A stretch of DNA of 64,000 bases from Bolinopsis microptera (taxonomy: Eukaryota; Ctenophora; Tentaculata; Lobata; Bolinopsidae), in the NCBI RefSeq assembly GCF_026151205.1, contig NC_087078.1, positions 18,825,765-18,889,764 of the forward strand, written 5' to 3'. Below are positions 32,456-46,200 of this stretch, piece after piece. The notes below the pieces were generated by a model. That model did not search any database. It saw only the letters and a program-made list of their open reading frames with translations, and was not told the origin of the DNA. The translations under genes and the position numbers were made by a program. Numbering within the stretch: position 1 is the first letter of the stretch; every line of letters begins with the position of its first letter.

Positions 32456-34267
32456 CGTCGACAAGTCCAACTCGGCGCGCGCCTCAGTTATTTAGTTATT
32501 AACGTATAAAGATATAAACAGATAAAGTCAGAATATTTAGTTTAAGAGGTGTTGATTCATGCAGCTGTGCAACTGACGTACGTGCAATGTGCATAAACAT
32601 GCATTTACGTTAGTCACGAGCTGACAGCGCCGGCTGTACTTTCATTAATAGTGACATCAATTAATCATTCTCCTACGGCACAATAATCGTGGTCCTATTC
32701 AAAATTATTTCCAAAGTGGCCTCGCCACTTCGCAGCATCATGCTCGAGAGAGGGCCACACGACAACCGACGCATCAAAGCCAATTTAATGGCGAGTAAAG
32801 CAATTTATTAATCACAATTCTTCCCAATGCATATTCAATATTTGTTAGACTATTATGACTATACTTGCACTATGGCCATGGCACATGGGTTTGAGCGACA
32901 AGGCTACGCCGCGCGTACGAATTTATTCATATTGTTTATAATTTTATTAGCATTAGATTGTTAGCAGAACTGCAAGCTCTAATCTTCGTTATAACGATGT
33001 ACTACTTATATAAAGACAATCGAAAAAGATAAATAACCACTCCGTATTTTAAAGTAAAACTAAAACTTTACCATTTACATACTTATATGATGTACATTGT
33101 ACAGTTACAATGTACAGTTATTTTATTGAGTTCAACTTCATCCTCACTTACATCATGTCATCCACATTTCACTTTACTTGCAGTGATTAGCTTATGGACG
33201 GCAATATTTGTACGGGATTTCCCCTTACCAGGCGCCTGGCTCACATTCGTTTCACATAGACCAGGAAGCATTGACATGAGCAGACTGAGATGTTCCATGA
33301 ACGCAACTTTTATACAAAGTCATAATAACAATTTAAACTAAGACAGTTACGTAATTTGAAAGTTCTAGAACTATTATGGTCGATCTAACTCTGACAATTA
33401 CAAAGAAACAAAATGTGGTCGCCCACAAACTGAAACTAGAGAGATTGGGATTGATAACATGAGTGTACTGCGTAGTAGTCATTTAATTACCAACAACAAA
33501 TCACATGAAGTTAAACCAAAAGTAATGTTAATTAAATTTCATAATAATCAAGCTATGCACTACACTCTAACATACGCGCTTTTAAATTTTAGCCAAATAT
33601 TGGAATCTTTAAGTTGTATCCCTGATATTAAAAACATCCATCAGGACTCAGGATTCAGGACCTCCCAAACTTTCGAACTGCGGTGTAACCCACTGTCTAG
33701 CAGAGAAGTAATAATTATGAAATTAGTATGAAAATATAATTAAACCCAAAATTTACGAAATTTCACCTCCAAATTGTTCTCTTATCTGTCAGATTCCAAT
33801 TTAACAAGCAATTTTGATTAACCACAATCATCTTGGCATATTTTTACAAATCTTAAAAATCAAACAATCGTGACTTTAGAATGTTCATGAAAGTTAAAAC
33901 AGGTTACCGTACTCATTATTATTACCTAACTAAATATCAAAGGCTATAGTCTGACAGAAGGTTACCGTGTACTCATTATTATTACCTAACTAAATATCAA
34001 AGGCTATAGTCTGACAGAAGTTAATTTATACGGTTGATTTTGAAAGTCACCATCTCCCGAAACATAATCACTATCATATTATAATGAACAGTATCTGAAT
34101 TCTTTGCGTGTATTTCTAGATGGTGTTGCCATTATTGCCACTATTGGCACTCGCCACTCAAATATTCCGAGCCAGTTAATCTCGATGCAAATAAATTGGA
34201 ATCGTTCCAAATCATTCATCATCAGGACTTAAGGATCATCTTCGTTGGAAACAGCCTCACGTTTTCT
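32456..34267. other. spacer between the convergent HYLS1 and VPS37 genes
   Basis: No gene recognised. A tandem duplication of about 62 bp (GTTACCGTACTCATTATTAT type) lies at 33902-34021. Confidence 0.45.
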
Positions 34268-37200
34268 CTAGATTCCCATCCGTTCCATTTTCTCCTCTTT
34301 TGCTCTGCGACTATGACACAGCTGCGGAAAAATATCATCAAAATATTCACGATTTGTTAGGAATCCAGAATTATCCAGAAATAATCGTCGCTTTATGTGG
34401 TCGATAGTATTTGAAATTATAAGACTGAATCACACGTGTGTGCGACATTTTCCGAGTAATTTAAATACTATCGAACCATGAATTTTATAGTTGCAAAGTT
34501 TTCCGTTTAAGAATCAGCCTTACCGTTTTTTTCGGAATGTATGTTTTGAGGAATTCGTCTATCGCAATGTCACCGTTCAGGAAATTCTCCGCTATAGCCT
34601 GAAATAAGGTTTTGTTTGATTGATAAATGATAATGCGATATGAAAAGGTATGAAGGACGGAGGTATTCATCTGTTGAATTTCTAAGATGCTTTTAGATTT
34701 CGTTTCTAGTGATTGTTTTTCATACATCCTTTAGACTGATGTTCGATGAGTCAGCAATGTTTCTCTGCTAAAATAATTGCTCTTTTGTTTACTTTTGTCG
34801 GTGTTAATTTATTACATTGTCTGTTTGATTAACTTTAATTAGCAGGACTACCGATTTTATTTTAATCTTCCGGAGAAACTATCCTGAGGTGATTGTTTCA
34901 TTGTGTTCCGTCTAGACATGCCACAATCAGACGTCTAAAGTTTGATCTTATCTAACTTCTCCAACCACCGGAAGGATTTGTTCAACAATTCGAGATGGAA
35001 TAATCAATTTATAAAATGCTTTCAAATTTAGTTTCAGTTGATTGTTGGCATATTTCTTATACTTATAATAGACGAACGAGTCGGCTGTGTTTCCTTATTA
35101 AAACAATTGCTTATTTGTTTACATTTCTTCGGGGTTAATTTTTCTTATTGTTTAATGATTAAGTTCAATAAGCAGTCTCAGCGATGTAAATTTGTCCTCC
35201 GAAAAATCCATTCTTAGGTACCTGTTTCATTGTGTGCCCCTAGAAATTTAGACAAAGGTTTTGATTTTTCAGATATTGTCTGAATTTCGATCACACATAA
35301 TGTCTGCTTCTACCAGAACTTAGGTCTTGTTCGAAGAATGATTTTAAGAAGAAATGCATTCCTAAGACACATTACGATAAGATGATCATTAAGATTTTTC
35401 CGACATTGTCTAAATTGAGATCGAATTTGAATAAGAAAAAGGAATGCATCGCCAATCGACATTGTGTAATAGGATTTAGGAATTGCATTCTGTTGAAAAT
35501 TATAAATGTTACAGTTTGGACTATCAACATATTATCTCGGAAATAGTTAATCGAAATAGTTAACATTTAACAGTAATATAATGAAACATATTTCAACCAA
35601 TAATAAAAACAGGTTTGACTGAGCCTGTTGCATTTTTTATTGCCGAAGCCCTCAAACAGTTGTAAAAGTGGATCTGATGGGCACAACTAGCTTGAGCATA
35701 TTTGTTTTCAAAGAACACACTGTAAAAATTCGTTTTTCCCGTTAGGAAGGCACTCAGGAGCTGAATGAGGGAGATAATTATAGATTAGGAAATCGATGGT
35801 ATTTTTGGTCAATTTTTCTAATTTTTGTTTGAAATATATAAAAGGCTTCTGGATAAGTCCAATATAGTATTAGCCGCAACATGCCAACATAGTCAGGGGG
35901 CAGCAAGTACATTTATATACATCTTATAAAACAACAATATTATGCCCTTAAATGCTTATTCTTCGAGTTGTGGTCAAAATAATAGAGACGAAAAGGACAA
36001 TTTGTGACGTCAAAGTAGCTCCTGAGTGCCTTCCTAATAGCGGAAGCAAATTTTAAATGTTTTTTTTTCTTGGGAGAGTGGAAAATATGCTTTAGCTAAT
36101 TGTTGGAGCAACATAGTAGTAGTAATTGCGCCCATCACATTTATTTGTACAACTCTTTGGGTTGGTACTATGGACAACACATTCCTGCACAAAATGCTCG
36201 TGGCAAATTAGTTCTCAGAAAATGCTCATAATGCCCTAACATATTAAGCAATACGGGGATTTTAACCCAATTCTAAATCGACTTTATCTTGGATAAATAA
36301 ACAGTATCGACAGTTACTGACGGCACCAAAACACCAAGGTTGCACCTTTCTTTACTAAACTCAAGTCCGCTCCTAATAACAGAGGACTGGACCGCTGAAT
36401 CTGCCCTTCTCCCCAGTTTCCCCCCGCAGAAATTCCTAGCATATCTCTGGGTTATAGGATGAGTTATAACGTATACCAGAGGATTAATGATACCGTTTGT
36501 GTAGTAAACCGTGACAGTAAGTATCTGTGAAACCTCGTAGGTAAGTGGAACATTCCACGTGTTAGCTATCACTGTGGGAGAGTAGGAGAGGAGACTGGTG
36601 ACTATGATCCCAGTGGATGTCATCAGGAACCATCCACATCTCCTTCTCTTTCTGATGATGATGAACAGCATCATCCCGTACATCAGGACGACCAGGAGAA
36701 ATGGAACGGCGAGGAAACATACTTGCTCAATGTATGAATCACGTCCTGATATCACACATCTGTGGTATTTCTCGTAGTACAAGATGGTGATGGCTCCTGT
36801 GATGTACGCCACTGTATCATAGATCAGGAGACCAAGAAGAGGGGTCCAGTTGGCTGCAAACATGTACAGACATGCTCTCTTGGTTATAATGTACCTGTGT
36901 CGGAGGGGTAACATGATAGCGATAGCTCTGTCAATAGTGAGAGGGAGGAGGGCTAACATACCCGAGTTAACGAAGGTGTTGAGTGAGATTGTGTAGACTA
37001 CACAGAACGGGGTGGTCCTGTTATCCGGTGCTCCTATATACTTGCTGTTTATTATCCCTAGTCCTCTGAATAACCCTATGGTAGAGACTAGGATGTCGCT
37101 CATAGCCACGTTGATGATGAGGAGGTTTTGGCAGTTTGCCAGTTTTATTCGCCGCAGGAGAAGGAAGTAGGCGACGGAACTGCTGAAGAGGATGCCCAGG

Positions 37201-40200
37201 ACACCTATAACCACCAGTATGGAACCCTGGGTGATTTGGGTGATAATATTAACGCTTATCAAAGATCTTAGTGCTAATCTTTGAATCAGTTTTAATGATA
37301 TACATCTAGTGAAAATAAGGGAAACGATTGGAACTACACATAGGTTTCTCGAAATAGCTCAAAAGTATGCTGTCAACTAGTTATGATTTAAGATTGATTA
37401 ATTTAATTAAAATCCTATCAAAATCACTTACATTGACAATTCTGAAGGGACAAGCTGGTTGGTTCTGTGTTACACAGGTATGATTCCCAATAAAGTAACC
37501 CATAACGTATTCTTAGTTCACTTAATCACGTCTCATCATACTTGCAAAATAAAATGGAAGTAATATAACTAAGTTTTCGAGATGTACAAAGCACAGCTCC
37601 ACAAATTGCAATGTACCCGTTAGTCGTCATATAAAGTTTTTTCAGGGTTGCCATACCCTAGAAGCAAGCAGAGCACCCTCATGCTATCCTCTCGTGGACC
37701 AGCTAGGTCTCCTAAAATAAAAAGCATATAAAGTTTAACGATCGCATGGGAGTCACAAAACTACAAAATACAAGTTATTTACAGACACAACCGCAAAAGA
37801 CCATTAAATAAACTCCAAAGACTGTCAATATATCCCATGACGCCGGCTCCCGATAGCATAAAATAGCAATTACTACATTCCGTTAAAAAGGTCCAATGTC
37901 TATCTAATATATAATAATTCTATAGATGGAGGTGTGTTTGCGGGCCTATAGAATATTTATAGGCCCGCAAACACCCTCTTATCTTACCACTTATCTTGTT
38001 AGTGACGCCTGTGCTTTTATACAACAATGTAGCGCGGTAGCGCACAACATTTACTTCATATAGGAAAAAGGTGTAAAGTAAACTATTAAACTTATTACCA
38101 GTACCATTCACGGTAAACAGGTGCCGATGACTCGCAAAGCAGTCGCCGATGTTAAAGGGCCCTGTACACTATATAACAAGAAGGATGGAAGTTTGTTTCT
38201 TTTAATAACAGGTGTAACCAGTGTGTGTGGGTATTGTGTTCAGTAGTTTAAACAATGTTCAATAAAATAGAGCATTATTTAAGTCTGATATGGTGCCAAA
38301 TATACAGTAAACGACCGGGGGTAGGATTTGGCCGGGGCCGGGGCCGGGAATGTCCAAATTTTGCCAGGGCCGGGAATTGGCCGTTCTGGAATTTGGCCGG
38401 GGCCGTGGCCGTGAATTTAATAAATCCACGGCCAAGTTAGAACTTTTCAGTTGAAAGTTGGCACTCTGGACATCATCCTTTCAAAATTGAAAATCCATTT
38501 TAAGATTTATATGAAAGTTTTAGGCCGATTTCGATCAAAAATTCCCGGCTAAATTCCCGGCAAAAATTGAAAATCGGCCGGGGCCGGGAAGAAATAGCTC
38601 CCCCGGTGCCGGGATTTCACGGCGCCGGGAATCCCGGTCGATTACTGCAAATATAATCCACTTTGAGGTGGCAAGCCACTGAAATGGAGTAAATTTGTAT
38701 AGTTTCAGCCATATTTCCCGCTATTTCAGACTATTAACTTGTTCAACAATGGGATCGCTTCCAACACTAATTACACAAGAGAATCAGAGCCGTGGATATG
38801 ACATCCCTGATAAATCATTAGACCCATTCAATAGATTCGATTACGCGACCAAGGTCTACAAGTAGGCCTGGTTATAAAGAGCGGTGTCAAATTATTAGTA
38901 ATCAAGCCACGGCTGAAAACCGCTTTTGAGTCTCCCTCTTCAAGACAATGATATCACTTCTCAAGCTCCTGTTACGGTAAAATTAGATTTACGATAAGAC
39001 CGCTATTTTAGAATATCAGTGATACCTGGCTTGCACGGTTTAGACCGAATTATAACTGACCAGGGGTCTCAGCTAATTAGATCGAAATGACATAACGTTT
39101 AAATTATCAGTAATAATATTACAAATAAGTAGTAATATTAGCAATTTACTGTCAAATCATTTTCTCGCTATCTAAAACACTGTATTGGAAAATGTTATCA
39201 ACCAGATATTAACGTCGGACATGTTCGGACCTCTTGAAATAAAATCTATACAAAATTAACGATAATACATTGACCAAACTTTCATAATCAAAACGATGGG
39301 CACCTTTGTTTGGCAAAAAGAAGGCATTTCGGCTCTATATTATGTTAACTTCAATGAGAATGGAGGACGTTTGGTTACTCTGAACGACAAATGCTCAAAG
39401 GACTTGCATTAATCCTATAATATTATTAAAAATGAAAACCACCTTACATGCCGAAGGAAACGACTACGTTTACACAAATTTGTTTGATCGTTTGTAAGAA
39501 GGAGGCTGACTTTCTCCCTAGACAGCTAAATTAAAATGCGGCGAAAGACAACTGAAATCCAAAAATGAGTAACAATGATTTCGAAGCTGTTGTATTTTTC
39601 CTGACACTTGCCAGCATGCCTTGCAACCTGTTACTAGATGCCGCCATCTGCCGGGTTAATAAGAAAGAAGTCTTAAAAAGTGTTACCTCAACAAGACTGT
39701 CAGCCATGTCTGGCATCCGAGGCTAAAGGTCAGTAAATCTGAGACTGCAAGTTCAATACCGGAGCCACTATGATCCGACTCTGGAGGTTGGTTAGGCAGC
39801 GTGATACAATCTTTTTACTTTTCAAAATTGAGACCACTGTCTCATCTGGAACTCACTGTCTCATCTGGAGCTCACTGTTTCATCTGGAGCTCACTGTCTC
39901 ATCTGGAACTCACTGTTTCATCTGGAACTCACTGTCTCATCTGGAGCTCAATGTCTCATCTGGAGCTCACCGTCTCATCTGGAGCTCACTGTCTCATCTG
40001 GAGCTCACTGTTTCATCTGGAGCTCACTGTCTCATCTGGAGCTCACTGTTTCATCTGGAGCTCACTGTCTCATCTGGAGCTCACTGTTTCATCTGGAGCT
40101 CACTGTCTCATCTGGAGCTCACTGTCTCATCTGGAGCTCACTGTCTCATCTGGAGCTCACTGTCTCATCTGGAGCTCACTGTTTCATCTGGAGCTCACTG

Positions 40201-43200
40201 TCTCATCTGGAGCTCACCGTCTCATCTGTAGCTCACTGTCTCATCTGGAGCTCACTGTTTCATCTGGAGCTCACTGTCTCATCTGGAGCTCACTGTCTCA
40301 TCTGGAGCTCACTGTTTCATCTGGAGCTCACTGTCTCATCTGGAGCTCACTGTCTCATCTGGAGCTCACTGTCTCATCTGGAGCTCACTGTCTCATCTGG
40401 AGCTCACTGTCTCATCTGGAGCTCACTGTTTCATCTGGAGCTCACTGTCTCATCTGGAGCTCACTGTCTCATCTGGAGCTCACTGTCTCATCTGGAGCTC
40501 ACTGTCTCATCTGGAGCTCACTGTCTCATCTGGAGCTCACTGTTTCATCTGGAGTTCCCCTTTGAGTATTTAATGTTCCAAACATTAGTCGAGGGACTGG
40601 ACCACCGATTATTGGTTGATTGCTTTTGGCAACGGTCAGAGGGAGATCAAATAGAACAACTGTCAAGCTATAATGGTAGACGTCGTATTGTTCATCAAGG
40701 TTTAAAAGGTGTTATACTTTGACCATGATTCGGCAAACACTCTCACCTCATTAATAAACTTTTCAGCGCGTGTTAAGCTGGTACGTGGCAATGATTTGGC
40801 GGTTACTCGCTGTCTGAATTAAAATATAATATGCCAGGCGGGTAAATGTAGCATTTTATGCCGAGTTTTAATAAAATATTAGATTAAAACATAATGACGT
40901 GGACCATGTGGTTTAATCTTTGCAGCGCGTGACAAACCTTTTAAGTTATAGTGACTTGGCAAATGTTTCCATTTTCCATTATTCAGTTGCAGCAGTCGTG
41001 GAATCGCAATGTTTGGGGGATAGCTGTAATACTCCAGTAGCAGGGAGGAGTTGAGTGTGCACTTCACTGTTCAGAGTTTTTTGTTACTGGATATGGTTAA
41101 ATAGGTCATTGGTAACTCAAATCACCGAGGGCCGCATGTTGTGTCGCTAGTCCCAACCCTGTGGAGCCACGCCCATATTTCATATCAGGTGCGTATATGG
41201 GAAATTTGTATCTCAGCTTCTGAAGGTCTTAGAGACTCAAAGTTTAGTTTAAAATGACCGCAATGCACATGTTTATATTGGCACTGTGAAGGTCATGAAA
41301 GCCCAAAATGCTTATTTTTGGAAAAAATTCAGAAAAAATGATTTTCACTTGGGCGTGAGTAAAAAATCTACTCTAGAAGTCTAGAAATTAAATGAAATTA
41401 AGTATGAAGTTCAGTGTCTACAACGTTTATAAACACAGGATTCTTTGTAGGGTCATCCTGCATCAGAATTGATAAGGTATGCAAATTCTATTAGTAGTTT
41501 CAACCCTAGGGTGCAAAACGTCTAAATTACCCCCAGGCGCAAATATATGACTTTTCTATCTCGGCTTCTGAACGTCGTAGGGGCCTCTCTTTGAGCTCAA
41601 ACTAACTAAGGAGCTAAGGGGTCGTTCACATAATATTACGTAATCAATATTTTAGCAATTTTTACCCCTCACCCCCTCCGTAATCAAACGTAATCAAGAC
41701 CTACCCCCCCCCCCCCCCTCAATATTTTTTTCATGAAATTTTCAGAATCATCGTAGAATTGCCTGATGACCTTAAGTTTTGGAGTGGAATTTTGAGTTAG
41801 GCCTTTAAATTTGGCGGCCGAATTCTGAAATTTTCCGGGCATTTTTCAGAATTTGGCCGCCAAAAGAACTAAACTTGGGAACTAAACCTGCTCCCCCTTC
41901 CGCTGATTACGCAATAATATGTGAACGACCCCTAAATAAAAAATAACAAAAATGAAATATTAATCGATGCAATTTCGAATTGTACAGAAACTGGCTTACC
42001 GCATGTAGTCATGTACACTAAGTATAATGGCAAAGAAAAATTACACTTTTTATTGTCAAAGATTACAAATCTGAGTCAGGTGTGTTCATTACCAGGCTTG
42101 TCAGCTGCAAATAATTTGCTACATAGACCATAGCATAGGCAACAAAATCAAAATTTATATTATGGCACTAATGCCTATTCTGCTGTTAGGAGAGAAATCA
42201 TTGAATCGATTTAATGATAGAATTTAAAAGGCAATTTGAGCAGGTGCTTGTTCACTGGGCCGCGCTCAGCCTGCCATTCCGCCGAATCTTAGCCTGGGGT
42301 CCCCAGGTAAGTGCTTGTAGATCAGCTAAAATCATAGTGATATTTAAATAAAATGGCATTATAAAGTTTGTGAATAGGTAGCTGGTAGAATACTATTCTT
42401 ACAATAGCAATTAAATACAGGTGGTTCTGCCAACCACCTCCTTTATAGAAACTTAATAGTCAACCCCACGCAGTAGAAATAGAATGGCCTCTAATGAAGA
42501 TTTTGAAATATCGACCATGACATCACGCTCTGAATAGGTTCCTAACGATTTCTTTTTTCTCGAAACTACGCACAGTAAAACTCCAATTGACTATTTTCTT
42601 TTCCCGGTGAATCGGGTTTTTAGTGTACGTAGGACGTTAAAAACGGTTTGTGTGGGGCATGATTAGATAGATTTTTGAGCTTTTAAGTTGTCAGAAAACA
42701 AAATGTAACAAATAGTAACATCAAACATGTACTTGATTATGGTATCTCGGGCTAAAAAAGTCTTAGAGACATTTGCAGCACAGTTAAACGTTCAACATGA
42801 ACAAAATTTATGGAGCAGCACATACCACATAACTTCAATTTTGTATAACTTTGAAAATACTCAGTTTTAGAAGCTCCTTCCAGCTATCTTAGGCTAACTT
42901 CAGCTCCCTCTCTGGGGCTCTCTCCAGTACTGCTATGGCTAATCAACTCCAATCCATAAATTGTATCCGAATGTATTCATGTTGAACGTTTTACTGTGCT
43001 GTAAATGTCTCTCAGACTTTTTTAGCCCGAGAGACCTCCTCTCTGAGCAATGAAAGGGACCTCCTTGCTGAGCAATGAATGGGACCTCCTCTCTGAGCAA
43101 TAAAAGGGACCTCCTCTCTGAGCAATGAAAGGGACCTCCTTGCTGAGCAATGAAAGGGACCTCCTCTCTGAGCAATGAAAGGGACCTCCTTGCTGAGCAA

Positions 43201-46200
43201 TGAAAGGGACCTCCTCTCTTAGCAATGAAAGGGACCTCCTTGCTGAGCAATGAAAGGGACCTCCTCTCTGATTAATGAAAGGGACCTCCTTGCTGAGCAA
43301 TGAAAGGGACCTCCTCTCTGAGCAATGAAATGGACCTCCTCGCTGAGCAATGAAAGGGACCTCCTTGCTGAGCAATGAAAGGGACCTCCTCGCTGAGCAA
43401 TGAAAGGGACCTCCTTGCTGAGCAATGAAAGGGACCTCCTCTCTGAGCAATGAAAGGGACCTCCTCTCTGAGCAATGAAAGGGACCTCCTCTCTGAGCAA
43501 TGAAAGGGACCTCCTCTCTGAGCAATGAAAGGGACCTCCTTGCTGAGCAATGAAAGGGACCTCCTCTCTGAGCAATGAAAGGGACCTCCTCTCTGAGCAA
43601 TGAAAGGGACCTCCTCGCTGAGCAATGAAAGGGACCTCCTCGCTGAGCAATGAAAGGGACCTCCTCGCTGAGCAATGAAAGGGACCTCCTTGCTGAGCAA
43701 TGAAAGGGACCTCCTCTCTGAGCAATGAAAGGGACCTCCTCTCTGAGCAATGAAGGGGACCTCCTCTCTGAGCAATGAAGGGGACCTCCTCTCTGAGCAA
43801 TGAAAGGGACCTCCTTGCTGAGCAATGAAAGGGACCTCCTCTCTGAGCAATGAAAGGGACCTCCTCTCTGAGCAATGAAGGGGACCTCCTCTCTGAGCAA
43901 TGAAGGGGACCTCCTCTCTGAGCAATGAAGGGGACCTCCTCGCTGAGCAATGAAAGGGACCTCCTCTCTGAGCAATGAAAGGGACCTCCTTGCTGAGCAA
44001 TGAAAGGGACCTCCTCTCTGAGCAATGAAAGGGACCTCCTCGCTGAGCAATGAAAGGGACCTCCTTGCTGAGCAATGAAAGGGACCTCCTCTCTGAGCAA
44101 TGAAAGGGACCTCCTCTCTGAGCAATGAAAGGGACCTCCTCTCTGAGCAATGAAGGGGACCTCCTCTCTGAGCAATGAAGGGGACCTCCTCTCTGAGCAA
44201 TGAAAGGGACCTCCTTGCTGAGCAATGAAAGGGACCTCCTCTCTGAGCAATGAAAGGGACCTCCTCTCTGAGCAATGAAAGGGACCTCCTCTCTGAGCAA
44301 TGAAGGGGACCTCCTCTCTGAGCAATGAAGGGGACCTCCTCGCTGAGCAATGAAAGGGACCTCCTTGCTGAGCAATGAAGGGGACCTCCTCGCTGAGCAA
44401 TGAAAGGGACCTCCTTGCTGAGCAATGAAAGGGACCTCCTCTCTGAGCAATGAAAGGGACCTCCTCTCTGAGCAATGAAAGGGACCTCCTCTCTGAACAA
44501 TGAAAGGGACCTCCTCTCTGAGCAATGAAAGGGACCTCCTCTCTGAGCAATGAAAGGGACCTCCTCTCTGAACAATGAAAGGGACCTCCTTGCTGAACAA
44601 TGAAAGGGACCTCCTTGCTGCTAATTTCAGGGAGATGCCATGTTGGGCGAAGCGGGGCAGCCTAATCAAATATATCGCTCAATCCGTTTAGATTATAGTC
44701 ACCAGGTACATATTTCCAATTTTCAGGCATAACTTAATCGCAGTGGTTGCAATGTATACGCAAATGGCCCATGTTAAACTCATTAGTTTAGCTCAGGCAG
44801 TATAGTGAACCCCAGGTTTTTAGTAGATTTTGCGATGAAAATGACTATTAACTGTTGTTTTATCACAATTTGACGTCAATATATTTGACATTGCTAGTTC
44901 GTTCCGATTTATCGATCATTATATACCGAGGATTACTCCATGGTGATAACGATGTGTGCAAATCGATCGATTTTTCAATTTCCTCAACGTTTTGATGGGT
45001 CAAATTTGGTGGGTTTTTGACAAACTCTGTAAATTCCCCCGAATGATTGCATATCAATATCATATACCTTACGAGAAATATTTATATTCGACATAATTCC
45101 GGTAACCTAAATGATTTGGGAACAAAAATATAGGATTTTTTACCGAAAACCACCGCATTTCGTACCCCAAATTAAATCATGGTATTTGGGGATTTTTTTC
45201 AAACGAAGCTCTGTATAAGAAATGTAACAGCAGACCACTCAGTGAGAGAGTTGCGTACTCACGTTGGAAAATGTTTGGTCATATACTTCGTAGTGCCAGC
45301 AACTCCCCAGCGTTATCTTCTTTGTCGTGTCGGGAGACACCAATGTAATTTATTAAAAACTCTTAAAAATGACTTATCAGATAGAGACATTAAACTTGTA
45401 AATACAGAAGACATTTATAATTTGATTTTTTTAGCCCAAGACAGACCTAATAGTGGAGAAAGTTATTTTAGTTTTAGTAGGTAACTTATGAGATTTTTAA
45501 TTTGTTTATACAATTTATTTATTTGAATAAAGTTTTATAATAATAATATATGGGGATTTTTTTCATTTCTTTACTTTACAAAAATAAAACCCAATATTTG
45601 AGAAAATCAATAAAATAAAACATGAAATTTGAAAGTCAATTTCTTCTCGATCTTCTTAGGGTAGTCCCAGGTGTAGGCTTCTCTAACAAGCTGTTACGTC
45701 TTATAAGCAGTTTCTCAAGCGCCTTTGAAAGACCGCAGGTGTTTGTTATCCTCCACCACTCCCGAAATTTCACCGCCGTGGCAAATGAAATAGTAGCAGA
45801 GCTTGCTGAGTTTTTATGGAACGTGTCCGACCGTCAGGAATCATATTTATAACTTACTAAATTGATTATTGATAGTAAATCGACAAAGAAAATACGCGAA
45901 AAATAATTTGGGGAAAATAATGATGGTGACCTAAATTTTGGTAGTCCGAAAATATGGTGTTTTTTTTTTCGGAAAACCACCGACTTTCGTACCTTTTAAA
46001 TATGTCTCGTAAGGTATTGCTATACTATACGTCATTATTATGTGGCGAATCAAATTATAAATCTGTCAAATATAGTTTAAACCCTATAGATGTGGATTCT
46101 AGGTGAGACACATTTTTTGACAGGTGACAGCAATAAACCAATCAGCTTCCACTATTGACCAATAAAACCCCAGAATCAATGTCACGTCTCAAGAAAATAT

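Larger units (their letters stand above)
45064..46017. mobile_element. compact two-ORF segment with inverted ends and internal direct repeats
   Basis: Inverted ends ATACCTTACGAGA (45064-45076) and TCTCGTAAGGTAT (46005-46017). Inside them, a repeat of about 66-69 bp occurs in direct orientation at 45101-45166 and 45925-45993 (shared CGAAAACCACCG / GGAAAACCACCG and TTTCGTACC). Two short ORFs on + lie between. No clear target duplication. Class unknown. Confidence 0.55.

Noticed and set aside
39770-40565. Overlapping ORFs with 19-residue repeats
   Set aside because: Same product in all frames of a 19-bp minisatellite; no start context or other domain.
42939-44669. Four long minus-strand ORFs (up to 517 aa)
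   Set aside because: Frames of a 25-bp minisatellite; no non-repeat coding sequence attached.
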